Source: JALHFZ01 sp963674625 (GTDB lineage: Bacteria > Synergistota > Synergistia > Synergistales > Aminobacteriaceae). From it: a DNA stretch of 64,000 bases. Within the stretch, counting starts at the first letter, position 1. Every line of letters begins with the position of its first letter. The notes beneath the pieces were generated by a model. It was given only the letters and a program-made list of their open reading frames with translations, did no database searches and was not told where the DNA came from. This document shows positions 34,628 to 43,195 of this stretch, piece after piece. Location: assembly GCA_963674625.2 (NCBI GenBank), contig CAXXXO010000004.1, forward strand, positions 868,001 through 932,000, read 5' to 3'. Made by a program: the position numbers and the translations under genes.

Positions 34628-35812
34628 ATGAATTCGATTCTTGAAGAGGCAAAAAAACTTGGACCGGAGCTTACCGATTGGAGGAGGCACCTGCACGGAA
34701 TTCCCGAACTGGGGCTGGAGACGCCGAAGACTTCGGCCTATATCGTAGCGGAACTCAGGAAAATGGGAGTTGAGGATATCCGCGAGAAGGTCGGCGGCTG
34801 GGGAGTGACCGCCCTCGTGAAGGGAGGCCTTCCCGGCAAGGTACTCGCCGTCCGGGCGGACTGCGACGCCCTTCCGATTCAGGAGGAGACCGGTCTTCCC
34901 TTCGCGGCGACCAACGGCCTGATGCACGCCTGCGGCCATGACGGCCACGTGGCCATGGCCCTCGGTGCCGCCAAGCTTCTGCTGGCCCATAAAAAGGAGC
35001 TTGCGGGAACGGTGAAGTTCATCTTTCAGCCCGCGGAGGAGAATGTTAAGGGAGCCAAGGCCATGCTCGACGACGGCGCCCTCGAGAATCCCCATGTGGA
35101 TGCCCTCATCGGCCTTCATACGGGGTGCCTGTGGAAGGAGATCGGCCCCGGAGAGATCGGGGTGCGCTACGGCTCCCTCATGGCGGCGGTGGACCGCTTC
35201 CAGGTCACCTTCCGGGGAAAAGGCGGCCACGGAGCCACTCCCCAGCTCGCCGTCGACCCGGTCACCATAACGTCCACGGCAGTCCTTGAGCTTCAGACCA
35301 TTCTCAGCAGGGAGCTTTCTCCCCTCGATTCAGCAGTACTCACCATCGGCAGAATCGCCGGAGGACGGGCCTTCAACATCATCGCCGACGAATGCGTTCT
35401 CGAGGGGACGGTCCGGACCCTGAAGCCGGAGACCCGGGCCTTCGTGGAGGAGCGGATCCGCGCCATATGCGGACGAGTTGCCGAAGGGATGCGGGGCAAG
35501 GCGACGGTGGAGTACGAGGCCGGGCCTCCAGCCCTCATCAACGACGCCGACTTCACCCGGGCCTTCCAGACCTTCGCCGCCACGGTGGCGGGAGCGGAGA
35601 ACGTGAAGGAAATTGCCGAGCCCACTATGGGCGGAGAGGACGTGGCCTATTTCCTCGAAAAAGTCCCCGGCACCTTCTTCGTCCACGGAGGATGCAACCC
35701 CGACAAAGGACAGACCTGGCCCCATCACAACTCCAAATTCGACCTCGACGAGGAGACCTTCCCCCTGGGAAGTGCCCTCTTTGCCGGATTCGCCCTGACC
35801 TGGCAGAAGTAA
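34628..35812 (+). CDS. M20D amidohydrolase (N-acyl-L-amino-acid / hippurate hydrolase type)
   Basis: 394 residues. The metal site includes HACGHDGHVAMALGAAKLL and PAEENVKGAKAML, with the distal MGGEDVAYFLEKVPGTFF (catalytic Asp/Glu and His partners) near residue 335. The lid domain (about 185-300) has GKGGHGATPQLAVDPV. It removes acyl groups from amino acids. AAAGGAGGG lies upstream; TAAAAT at about 34591 is a possible -10 without a clear -35. It ends at a strong terminator and is divergent from pap. Confidence 0.92.
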   Translation: MNSILEEAKKLGPELTDWRRHLHGIPELGLETPKTSAYIVAELRKMGVEDIREKVGGWGVTALVKGGLPGKVLAVRADCDALPIQEETGLPFAATNGLMHACGHDGHVAMALGAAKLLLAHKKELAGTVKFIFQPAEENVKGAKAMLDDGALENPHVDALIGLHTGCLWKEIGPGEIGVRYGSLMAAVDRFQVTFRGKGGHGATPQLAVDPVTITSTAVLELQTILSRELSPLDSAVLTIGRIAGGRAFNIIADECVLEGTVRTLKPETRAFVEERIRAICGRVAEGMRGKATVEYEAGPPALINDADFTRAFQTFAATVAGAENVKEIAEPTMGGEDVAYFLEKVPGTFFVHGGCNPDKGQTWPHHNSKFDLDEETFPLGSALFAGFALTWQK

Positions 35813-35826
35813 AAATAGTCGGGCAA

Positions 35827-35860
35827 GGATGGGGAGCCAGCAGGCTCCCCATCCTTTTTT
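35827..35860 (+). terminator. Rho-independent terminator after the M20 gene
   Basis: A perfect 12-bp stem (GGATGGGGAGCC / GGCTCCCCATCC) with loop AGCA is followed by six T. The minus-strand TRAP operon ends 40 bases further on. Confidence 0.95.
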
Positions 35861-35899
35861 AGGGAGAAAAACCTTTTCTCGCCGGATCGTCAGCGCATC

Positions 35900-37180
35900 T
35901 TACCCCATCAGAAGGTGCGGCAGGAAGAGGACGATCCCGGGGAAAAAAATCACCAGGAGCAGTGCGGCGAGAAGGGGAAACAGAAAGGGCAGAGTCGCCC
36001 GGATAAGCTCTTCCAGAGAGATGTCCGCAATCTCCCGGACGATGAACAGGCCGATCCCCACCGGCGGCGTCGCCACCCCGAGAGTGAGTCCCAGAGTAAG
36101 AACCAGCCCGAAATGGATAAGATCCACCCCGAGAGCCTTTGCCGCAGGAAGAAAGACCGGAGCAAGAAGGATCAGTGCCGCCGTTCCCGACATGAAGCAT
36201 CCGAAGAAGAGCACCACGGAGAGCATGAGGAGAAGGAGCACTGTCCTGTTCCCGGTGAGGGAGAGGAGATATTCCCCCAGGATGGCGGGGGTTCTTTCCT
36301 GGGTCAGGAGATAGCCCATCACCCCCGCCATGGCCAGAAGCAGAAGGATATGGGCGGAGGTCAGGGCAGTGTCGGCGACTACTTTCCTCCACTTCGGCAG
36401 GGAAAAACCGCCGCAGGCGGCACCGGCCCCCGCGGCACAGAGAGCGGCAGCTGCGCCGGCCTCTCCGGGAGCGAGCAGTCCCCCAGTCATGCCGTACAGA
36501 ATAAAGAGAGGAGCCAGAAAGGCGGGAAGAGCTCTCCCGAATGTCTTCAGTCGCTGCCCCGGAGATGCCTTCGGATCGGGAACACAGGGCTCCCTCCCCG
36601 AAAGGACGAAAAAATACACCATTCCCATGAGCAGAAGACCTATGAGAAGCCCCGGAAGAAATCCCCCGAGAAAAAGCCTCGCAATGGAAACCTCTGCCAT
36701 CACGCCGTAGAGTATGAGGGGTATGCTCGGGGGAATGATGGGGCCAACACAGGACGAGGCCAGTGTCACCGCGGCGCTGAAGGGCTTCCGGTATCCGGCT
36801 TTGTTCATGGCATCGATTTCGATGACTCCGAGCCCTGCGCAGTCCGCGGCGGCGGAGCCTGAAATTCCTGCGAAGAGAAGGCTTGCAAGAATATTGACGC
36901 AGGCGAGTCCCCCTCTGAAATGCCCGGCCATGGACCGGGCGAAATCGAATATTCTTTCCGTCAGTCCCGTGGCGTTCATGAGATTTCCGGCCAGGATGAA
37001 AAGGGGAACCGCCAGGATCGACTGATTGACGGCGGAACGGGCAAGAATCTGGGGAATGACTTCCAGCGGGTACCCTCCCAGGATAAGGCCGGAAAATGCT
37101 GCAGTCCCCATGGCGAAAGTCACGGGCATTCCTGCGAAGAGAAGGGTATTGAAGGCGACAAAGAGAAACAGGGAGATCAA
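35900..37180 (-). CDS. dctM: TRAP transporter large permease (DctM)
   Basis: About 426 residues and 11-12 helices. DctM motifs include FAGMPVTFAMG near the start, ILAVPLFILAGNLMNATGL, GISGSAAADCAGLG and LTLGLTLGVATPPVGIGLFI. It forms the Na+-coupled TRAP channel. The open frame runs to 37654, but that part overlaps dctQ in another frame. The start is taken as TTG 37180, overlapping the dctQ stop as TTGA with GGGAAGGG upstream; ATG further in would cut the first helix. Confidence 0.9.
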   Translation of the reverse strand: MISLFLFVAFNTLLFAGMPVTFAMGTAAFSGLILGGYPLEVIPQILARSAVNQSILAVPLFILAGNLMNATGLTERIFDFARSMAGHFRGGLACVNILASLLFAGISGSAAADCAGLGVIEIDAMNKAGYRKPFSAAVTLASSCVGPIIPPSIPLILYGVMAEVSIARLFLGGFLPGLLIGLLLMGMVYFFVLSGREPCVPDPKASPGQRLKTFGRALPAFLAPLFILYGMTGGLLAPGEAGAAAALCAAGAGAACGGFSLPKWRKVVADTALTSAHILLLLAMAGVMGYLLTQERTPAILGEYLLSLTGNRTVLLLLMLSVVLFFGCFMSGTAALILLAPVFLPAAKALGVDLIHFGLVLTLGLTLGVATPPVGIGLFIVREIADISLEELIRATLPFLFPLLAALLLVIFFPGIVLFLPHLLMG

Positions 37181-37698
37181 TTTTCCCTTCCCCTTCTCCG
37201 GCGTGAGAGGATAATATTCACCAGATGTTCTAAGTAAAAAAGCAGGGTAAAGGCCGCAAAAAAGGAGACCGGAAGGGAAAACCAGTTCATCCCTATTCCG
37301 AGAGAGGGGGATGAGGCTTTCGCCTGGAGGACCTGGAGCCTGAGAGAATAAAATAAGACCGCCGCCAGGAAAATAATGATGAGAACGTCGAAGAACAGCT
37401 CGAGAGGAAGTTCCATCGAAGGGGCAAGAATTTTTCTCCTGAACCAGCCGAGGAATGCATCCCGATTCCGCCTGAAAATTACCGGAGCGGCGAAAAAGAC
37501 GGAGATTCCGAGGGCAAGGCTGTTGAACTCCTGGGCCCATTGAATGGATGAGCCCCCTATTCCCCTGCTGAAAATCTCCGCTGTTCCTACGGCAGCGAAG
37601 GCGACCAGAGCGGCGGAAGAGAGAAAAAGAGCTGCTTTTTCCACCCCGTCGCACAGACGGCGGAGAAAGTTCATTATTTCCGACCGCCGGTCCTTCAC
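37177..37698 (-). CDS. dctQ: TRAP transporter small permease (DctQ)
   Basis: 173 residues with four predicted helices, the normal DctQ size. FSRGIGGSSIQWAQEFNSLALGISVFFAAPVIFRR holds the characteristic W-x-E-E-like region between helices 1 and 2. The start is GTG 37698, with GAGGGA upstream; an in-frame ATG at 37674 is an alternative but lacks an RBS. It is sandwiched between dctP (14-base gap) and dctM (overlap). Confidence 0.85.
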   Translation of the reverse strand: MKDRRSEIMNFLRRLCDGVEKAALFLSSAALVAFAAVGTAEIFSRGIGGSSIQWAQEFNSLALGISVFFAAPVIFRRNRDAFLGWFRRKILAPSMELPLELFFDVLIIIFLAAVLFYSLRLQVLQAKASSPSLGIGMNWFSLPVSFFAAFTLLFYLEHLVNIILSRRRRGREN

Positions 37699-37712
37699 GG
37701 GAATCTATCCCT

Positions 37713-38729
37713 CTACCGCTTTATGCGGGAAAGCTTCCAGGCCTCCACCCGTTCGATCAGACCTGAAGGAATGATTTTTTCCTCCTCCAGCTTTTTGAGA
37801 GCCGAGCGGGTCGCCTCCATCCAGGGAGCGAGGTCCGGTTCGTAGTAGGTAATGCCGTGCTCAAGCTTCATCTGTTCGAGGCTTTTCCGGGCGGCATCTT
37901 CAACGAGGGGAGAATGCTTTTCTCCCATTTCGTTGAAGACGTCATCGAGAAGCTTCTGCAGCTCGGGGCCGAGAGACCGGTATTTCCTTTCGTTGATGAC
38001 GAAGGCAAGCTGCTGTCTGTTTTCGTCCGTCCGGGTGACATGCTTGCAGATTTCGGTGAACTTCATAGCGTAGAGGATATCCATGGTGGACGAGGCTGCC
38101 TCCACCACTCCCTGCTTCAGAGCGAGATAGACTTCGCTCCAGGGTATGACGGTAACGCTGGCCCCCAAGGCCGACCAGAGAAGGGAGTTCGTCCTGGATT
38201 CGGACATGCGGAGCCTGAGTCCCTTCACCTCTCCGGGAGTCCTGACGGGACGGGTAGAAACCAGAACCCGGTAGGGTCCCCGGATCCAGTTTTTTGCCGA
38301 TCCGATGATGCGCATGCCCGTCTTTTCGAGAAGCTTCTCCTCGAACTCCTTCTCGAGATCGCTTCGGAGGAAATCCCTGTATTCTTCAGCGGAGCTGAAC
38401 AGATAGGGAACAGTGTGGACTGCCATCTCGGGAATCCAGTTCTGAAAGAATGAGTAGCTTTCCATGTACATGTCCTGGGTTCCGAGCATGACGTTCTCGA
38501 ACTGGGTGTCGGCGTTGCCGAGGGATTCGCTGAAATAGGGGACGAGGGTCAGACGGCCTCCGCTTCTCTCCGAGAGCGTCCGGGCAACCTCCTGGATGGA
38601 TTTTCCCTCGAGACTTGATTCGGGGTATTTCGCTCCGATTTTGAGCAGGATTTCGCAGAAAGCCGGCGGGGAAACAGAGAGACAGATTCCGAAAAAAAGG
38701 ACAAGGACGAAACAGGCCTTTGTCTTCAT
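37713..38729 (-). CDS. dctP: TRAP transporter substrate-binding protein (DctP)
   Basis: 338 residues with a signal peptide (MKTKACFVLVLFFG... VSPPAFCE). DctP landmarks are SLGNADTQFENVMLGTQDM, the conserved ligand-Arg region GLRLRMSESRTNSLLWSALGASVTVIPWSEVYLALKQGVVEA and the NERKYRSLGPELQ segment. It captures an organic acid in the periplasm for the DctQM pair. The start is ATG 38729 with AGAAGGGAAGAG upstream; the frame opens at 38771. Substrate cannot be read from the sequence. Confidence 0.9.
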   Translation of the reverse strand: MKTKACFVLVLFFGICLSVSPPAFCEILLKIGAKYPESSLEGKSIQEVARTLSERSGGRLTLVPYFSESLGNADTQFENVMLGTQDMYMESYSFFQNWIPEMAVHTVPYLFSSAEEYRDFLRSDLEKEFEEKLLEKTGMRIIGSAKNWIRGPYRVLVSTRPVRTPGEVKGLRLRMSESRTNSLLWSALGASVTVIPWSEVYLALKQGVVEAASSTMDILYAMKFTEICKHVTRTDENRQQLAFVINERKYRSLGPELQKLLDDVFNEMGEKHSPLVEDAARKSLEQMKLEHGITYYEPDLAPWMEATRSALKKLEEEKIIPSGLIERVEAWKLSRIKR

Positions 38730-38769
38730 GGCGCTCTTCCCTTCTCTCCTGTACAATTTTCTGGGCAAC

Positions 38770-38775
38770 ATTATA
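38770..38775 (-). promoter_or_regulatory. candidate -10 element for the TRAP operon
   Basis: TATAAT on the minus strand, about 40 bases upstream of the dctP start codon, in the 150-base gap shared with rmlB. No good -35 is visible at the usual spacing. Confidence 0.35.
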
Positions 38776-38879
38776 ATACTGCAAAACAGGCAACATTTCT
38801 CTTCGAAGGGACCCTGCCTTCGGAGAAGTCATTTCTGGCAAAAGGCCCCGTTCCACATCTGCAGCCGCTGGAGGTATCG

Positions 38880-39956
38880 ATGAGAGCTCTTGTCACAGGA
38901 GGATGCGGTTTTATCGGCAGCAATTTTGTATCTCTCGCCCTTGCTCTCGGGTGGAATATCGTCGTTCTTGACAGGATGACCTATGCCTCGAGCCCCCTTG
39001 CCTTCGAAGAACCGGAGTTCTGCGGTCGGTACGAGTTCGTTCAGGGGGACATAGGCGACCAGCCCCTGGTCCGGTCCATCCTCGACAGGCATCGCCCGGA
39101 AGCCGTTCTTCATCTGGCGGCGGAAAGTTCAGTGGATCGTTCGATCTACTTTCCCGGTGATTTTGTCCGAACCAACATCCTCGGCACCTTCCGCCTTCTG
39201 GAAACCTGCCGTTCATGGGTGCAGTCTCTTTCATCCGTTCCAAGGGAGCGTTTCCGCTTTGTCCACGTGTCCACCGACGAAGTCTTCGGATCCCTCGGTC
39301 CTTCAGGGAGCTTCGATGAAAATTCTCCCTATGCCCCCCGTTCCCCCTATTCCGCCTCGAAGGCCGCTTCCGACCATCTCGTCCGGGCCTGGTTTTCCAC
39401 CTACTGATTTCCGGGAATCGTCACCTCTGCCTGCAATAATTTCGGCCCCCGCCAGTTTCCCGAAAAACTGATTCCCCGCCTTATTCTCAGAGCTCTTGAA
39501 GGGAAATCCCTTCTTCTCTACGGAAAGGGTTCCAACGTCAGGGAGTGGCTTTTCGTGAACGACCACTGCCGTGCCCTCCGGGCAGTCATGGAGAGAGGAA
39601 GGCCCGGGGAAACCTACGCCGTCGGAGGAGGAACTGAAAGGACGAATCTGGAGATCGCCCTGTCGGTCTGCAGAATCCTCGATGTTTTGAAACCGAGGGA
39701 GGATGGACTTCTCTATGAAGAGACCATCGTCTTCGTTATCGACAGGCCCGGCCACGACCTCCGATATTCTCTGAACTTCCGGAAAATCAAAGAGGAACTC
39801 GGCTGGTGTCCCGATGAATCTTTCGAGTCGGGACTCGACAAAACCATTCGCTGGTACCTGGAAAACCAGGAATGGCTCCATAATGCCGGAGAACGCCTCA
39901 TCTCTCTCGAGCGCAGGGAATCCCGGGAGGATATCTTCAGAAATGACAAAAGCTGA
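38880..39956 (+). pseudogene. rmlB: dTDP-glucose 4,6-dehydratase gene with an in-frame TGA
   Basis: The frame encodes the NAD site GGCGFIGSNFVSLAL, the LAAESSVDRS segment, HVSTDEVFGSLG and the catalytic YSASKAASDHL (Tyr and Lys). A TGA at 39405-39407 then interrupts TY-FPGIVTSACNNFGPRQFPEKLIPR. The same frame continues for another 183 codons to 39956 with normal RmlB sequence (REWLFVNDHCRAL). The stop replaces the usual Gly of TYG, one base from GGA. It is either a nonsense mutation, a readthrough site or a sequence error. It is first in the glycan cluster and overlaps wecE. Confidence 0.85.
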
Positions 39957-41109
39957 GACCATGGCCATTCCCTTTTCTGACCCGGTCCTCACAGGGAAGG
40001 AGCTGGAGTATATAGGAGAAGTCTTTCACCGCGGACGTTTTGCCGGGGACGGCCGCTTCTCCCGGCTCTGCGCCGGAAAGCTCGAAGAACTGACGGGATG
40101 CAGGAAAGCCTTTCCGGTCTCCTCCGGAACTTCGGCCCTGGAGATGATGATGATGCTGGCAGGTATAGGGGCCGGCGACGAAGTGATTATGCCCTCCTTC
40201 ACCTTCAGCTCCACCGCGAACGCCGTGGTCCTTCGGGGGGGCATTCCCGTGTTCATAGACATACGGGAGGACACTCTGAACATGGACGAGGAAAAAATCG
40301 AGGCGGCCGTCACACCGAGGACAAAGGCAGTCGTCCCGGTTCATTACGGCGGCGTTGCCTGTGCCATGGACAGGATCAGTTCCATCGCCGCCAGGCACGG
40401 CCTCCTGGTGCTGGAGGACGCCGCCCACGGTATTTTTGCCCGATACAGGGGAAAGCACCTGGGCACCCTGGGACACATGGGGATTCTCAGCTTCCACGAA
40501 ACGAAAAACGTCCACTGCGGTGAAGGAGGCGCCCTTCTTGTCAACGATCCGGGCCTGCTTGACCGCGCGGAAATCGTGGAAGAGAACGGTACCGACCGGC
40601 GCCGGTTTCTCCAGGGCGAGATCTCCGAGTACTCATGGGTGGATGAGGGTTCCTCCTATCTTATGAATGAAGTGACAGCGGCCTTTCTTCTGGCTCAGCT
40701 CGAGGGGGGAGAGGCTATCACGGCGGCGCGCCGCGCTCTCTGGACAGAATATCACGAGAGTCTGGAGTCCCTCGAGAAGGCCGGCTGCATCCGCAGACCA
40801 GTCGTGCCCAGGGATTGTCTCCACAACGGCCATATTTATGCCCTTCTTCTGAGGAGTTCCGCGGAGCGAAAGGATGCCCTTGAGTTCCTGAAGGAAAGAG
40901 GGGTGGGAGGAGCCTTTCATTTCATTCCCCTGGGAACGTCGAAGGCCGGACGATGTTTCTGCAGGTCCGTGCCCGAATTTCTCCCCGTCACGGCAGGAGC
41001 GTCAGAACGGATCCTCAGGCTTCCTCTCCACTCCGGCCTTCGGGATCTCCAGGTCGTGGTTTCACTGCTCAGGAAATTTTTCATCGAAAGGGAAGGAGTT
41101 TTTTCATGA
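39943..41109 (+). CDS. wecE: dTDP-4-amino-4,6-dideoxygalactose transaminase (WecE/RffA-like)
   Basis: 388 residues. It follows E. coli WecE closely in block order: GDGRFSRLCAGKLEELTGCRKAF, MPSFTFSSTANAVVLRGG, VVPVHYGGVACAMD, LEDAAHGIFARYRGKHLGTLGH, then the PLP lysine in SFHETKNVHCGEGGALLV and SYLMNEVTAAFLLAQLE. It transfers an amino group from glutamate to dTDP-4-keto-6-deoxyglucose, the RmlB product. ATG 39943 lies 14 bases inside rmlB, with GGGAGG upstream; ATG 39961 is possible. No WecD-like acetyltransferase follows. Confidence 0.9.
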   Translation: MTKAETMAIPFSDPVLTGKELEYIGEVFHRGRFAGDGRFSRLCAGKLEELTGCRKAFPVSSGTSALEMMMMLAGIGAGDEVIMPSFTFSSTANAVVLRGGIPVFIDIREDTLNMDEEKIEAAVTPRTKAVVPVHYGGVACAMDRISSIAARHGLLVLEDAAHGIFARYRGKHLGTLGHMGILSFHETKNVHCGEGGALLVNDPGLLDRAEIVEENGTDRRRFLQGEISEYSWVDEGSSYLMNEVTAAFLLAQLEGGEAITAARRALWTEYHESLESLEKAGCIRRPVVPRDCLHNGHIYALLLRSSAERKDALEFLKERGVGGAFHFIPLGTSKAGRCFCRSVPEFLPVTAGASERILRLPLHSGLRDLQVVVSLLRKFFIEREGVFS

Positions 41110-42245
41110 AGCGCATTCTCGTTCCGGGAACGAGCTCCGTCCAGGCCGATTTCATACTGGCCTGCAGGAGATGCGGCCTCCAGGTTTTCACCTGTTCAAA
41201 CACTGAAAGAGGTCCGGGACGGCTCCTTGCCGACGGCTTCGAACTGATCGACATAACCGACGGACCCGGGGTCAGGGAATATGCCAGGAGAATCAGGGCG
41301 GATGTCATCTACACCGTGGGCTCCGATGTTGCCATGCCTTCCCTCTGCCGGGCGAGCGAAGACCTTGGTCTTCCCTGCTTCGTCTCCTCTGAGACGGCCA
41401 TCCGGTGCAACAGCAAGCATCTGACCCGGGAGCGCCTGGGAAAGTCCTTCCCGGGCAATCTGGATTTTCAGGTGCTGAAAACCCGGGAGGATCCTCTCCG
41501 CATGCCCTTTCCCTTCGTTTTGAAACCCGCGGACAGCCAGGGACAGAGAGGGGTGCGCCTTGTCAGGAACCGGGAGGAATACCTTTCTCTTTTCCCTGAG
41601 AGCCTTTCCTTCTCGCGGTCCGGGCTGGTCATTGCGGAGGAGTTCGCCGACGGACCGGAAATTTCGGTTCCGGCCTACATGGTCGACGGGGAGGTCTGGT
41701 GCGGTCTCGTGGCAGACAGGATCAGCTGGCCCCAGTATCCCGGATGGATCATTCGCGGGAACATCGTTCCTTCCCAGGCCGTCAATGATCCGGAGGATCT
41801 CGAGGCAGTCCGGCAGCTGATCTCGGCCGTGGCCGGGAAAATGGGAATCCGAAACGGTCCGGCCTACTGCCAGATCAAGTTCAAAAACGGAAGCCCCGTC
41901 CTGATGGAAGTCAGTCCGCGCCTCGACGGAGGGCATCTCTGGAGGGTATGGGAAATGCTGACGGGAGTGAATATCCTCCGGATTCTCGCGGAGCATGTTG
42001 CCGGAAATTCGGTGCACCTTTCCGATTTTGCCTCCGCGAGTAGCGGAGAACCGATCGAACTCGAGTATTTTTGCCAAAAGCCGGGGGAACCCTTCGATCC
42101 CGACCGTTTTGAACTGGGAAATGCCGAATTTGCGGAATGGTACTATGAAAGAGGGGAGACCATCGGGCGCACCCACGGCTTCGCGGAAAAGGCCGGCTAT
42201 GCGATCAGAAAGGTCCGGCCGCTTCAAATTAGGGCTGCAGGATGA
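41106..42245 (+). CDS. ATP-grasp ligase in the sugar-nucleotide cluster
   Basis: 379 residues. The N-terminal PreATP-grasp Rossmann part (MKRILVPGTSSVQADF) leads to ATP-grasp features: FPFVLKPADSQGQRGVRLV near 138, EEFADGPEISVPAYMVDGEVW near 180 and CQIKFKNGSPVLMEVSPRLDGGHLW with the Mg2+-binding Glu and Asn-like positions near 260. Such enzymes join a carboxylate to an amine or thiol through an acyl-phosphate. Sitting directly behind wecE (ATGA overlap), it may acylate the new amino group of the sugar; that is inference. Substrate specificity cannot be read. Confidence 0.8.
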   Translation: MKRILVPGTSSVQADFILACRRCGLQVFTCSNTERGPGRLLADGFELIDITDGPGVREYARRIRADVIYTVGSDVAMPSLCRASEDLGLPCFVSSETAIRCNSKHLTRERLGKSFPGNLDFQVLKTREDPLRMPFPFVLKPADSQGQRGVRLVRNREEYLSLFPESLSFSRSGLVIAEEFADGPEISVPAYMVDGEVWCGLVADRISWPQYPGWIIRGNIVPSQAVNDPEDLEAVRQLISAVAGKMGIRNGPAYCQIKFKNGSPVLMEVSPRLDGGHLWRVWEMLTGVNILRILAEHVAGNSVHLSDFASASSGEPIELEYFCQKPGEPFDPDRFELGNAEFAEWYYERGETIGRTHGFAEKAGYAIRKVRPLQIRAAG

Positions 42246-43150
42246 TCCTTTCGGTGGTGATCCCCTTCTACAAATGCCGGGCGGCGGTTCGTCCCATGTA
42301 TCACCGTCTTCTTGCTGCCTGCGGGTCCCTCGGGACGGATCTCGAATTTCTCTTCGTGGAGGACTGCGGAGAGGACGGCACCTGGGAGATCCTCGAGGAG
42401 CTTGCCGCTTCCGACTCGAGGGTCAAAGCCGTTCAGCTCAGCAGGAATTTCGGACAGCACCACGCCCTGGCCGCCGGGCTCGATCTCTGTACTGGAGACT
42501 GGGTGGTGACCATGGACTGCGACCTTCAGGACCGCCCTGAGGATATTCCGAGACTTTTTGAAAAAGCCCGGGAAGGATACGACGTCGTATACGCCCGCAG
42601 AAGGGAACGGAAAGCTCCTCTCCTGAAGGGGGCAGCTTCCCGGCTCTTTCACAGAGTTTTCCGGCTGCTGTCCGGAGTCAGGACCGATCCGGAGGGCTCA
42701 TCCTTCCGTCTTATGTCCGAAAAGGTGCTGAAGGCCTTCCGGTCCATGGGGGAACAGATACGGGTCACGGGGCTCCATCTTCGCTGGCTCGGCTTTCCCG
42801 CCGCCTTTGTGGAGGTGGAGCACTCCGACCGCTGCGAAGGCCCGAGCTCCTATTCCCTCGGTAAACTGCTTTCCCTGGGGGAAAACTGCATTGCCGCCTA
42901 TTCCAACCGACCTCTCAGGATCTCCATTGGGGGTGGATTATTCATCCTTCTTTTTTCCTGCGCCTGGGCGGTCCGTCTCGCGGCGGCAAGTACGCCTTCA
43001 GAACCGTGGACAAAGGTTCTTGTTTCCCTCTGGATGCTCGGCGGCATGATTCTCCTCAACCTCGGCCTTCTGGGACTGTATCTGGGAAAGGTTTTCGAGG
43101 AGACAAAACGTCGGCCCCTCTATGTGATCTCGAAAAAAATTAATCTTTGA
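42242..43150 (+). CDS. family 2 glycosyltransferase (GtrB/DPM-like, polyprenyl-phosphate)
   Basis: 302 residues. The GT2 domain (about 1-220) has VVIPFYKCRAAVRPMY, LSRNFGQHHALAAGL and the metal site MDCDLQDRPEDI. Two C-terminal helices (about 230-255 and 262-288) end in GLYLGKVFEETKRRPLYV, which is typical of polyprenyl-phosphate sugar transferases such as GtrB/ArnC. It probably makes an undecaprenyl-phosphate-linked sugar for the following membrane protein. It overlaps the ATP-grasp gene by 4 bases. Confidence 0.88.
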   Translation: MILSVVIPFYKCRAAVRPMYHRLLAACGSLGTDLEFLFVEDCGEDGTWEILEELAASDSRVKAVQLSRNFGQHHALAAGLDLCTGDWVVTMDCDLQDRPEDIPRLFEKAREGYDVVYARRRERKAPLLKGAASRLFHRVFRLLSGVRTDPEGSSFRLMSEKVLKAFRSMGEQIRVTGLHLRWLGFPAAFVEVEHSDRCEGPSSYSLGKLLSLGENCIAAYSNRPLRISIGGGLFILLFSCAWAVRLAAASTPSEPWTKVLVSLWMLGGMILLNLGLLGLYLGKVFEETKRRPLYVISKKINL

Positions 43151-43195
43151 AGGGAAAATCAGGACAGTGAATACCCGTCCCGGAGGAAGGAGAAA

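Noticed and set aside
34514..35230. N-terminal extension of pap
   Set aside because: It is antisense to an M20 gene; AAAGGAGG before 34513 sets the start.
37181..37654. N-terminal extension of DctM
   Set aside because: It overlaps dctQ out of frame and has no family similarity.
39405..39407. TGA in rmlB as a selenocysteine codon
   Set aside because: The aligned residue is a conserved Gly, not Cys, and no SECIS-like hairpin follows directly.
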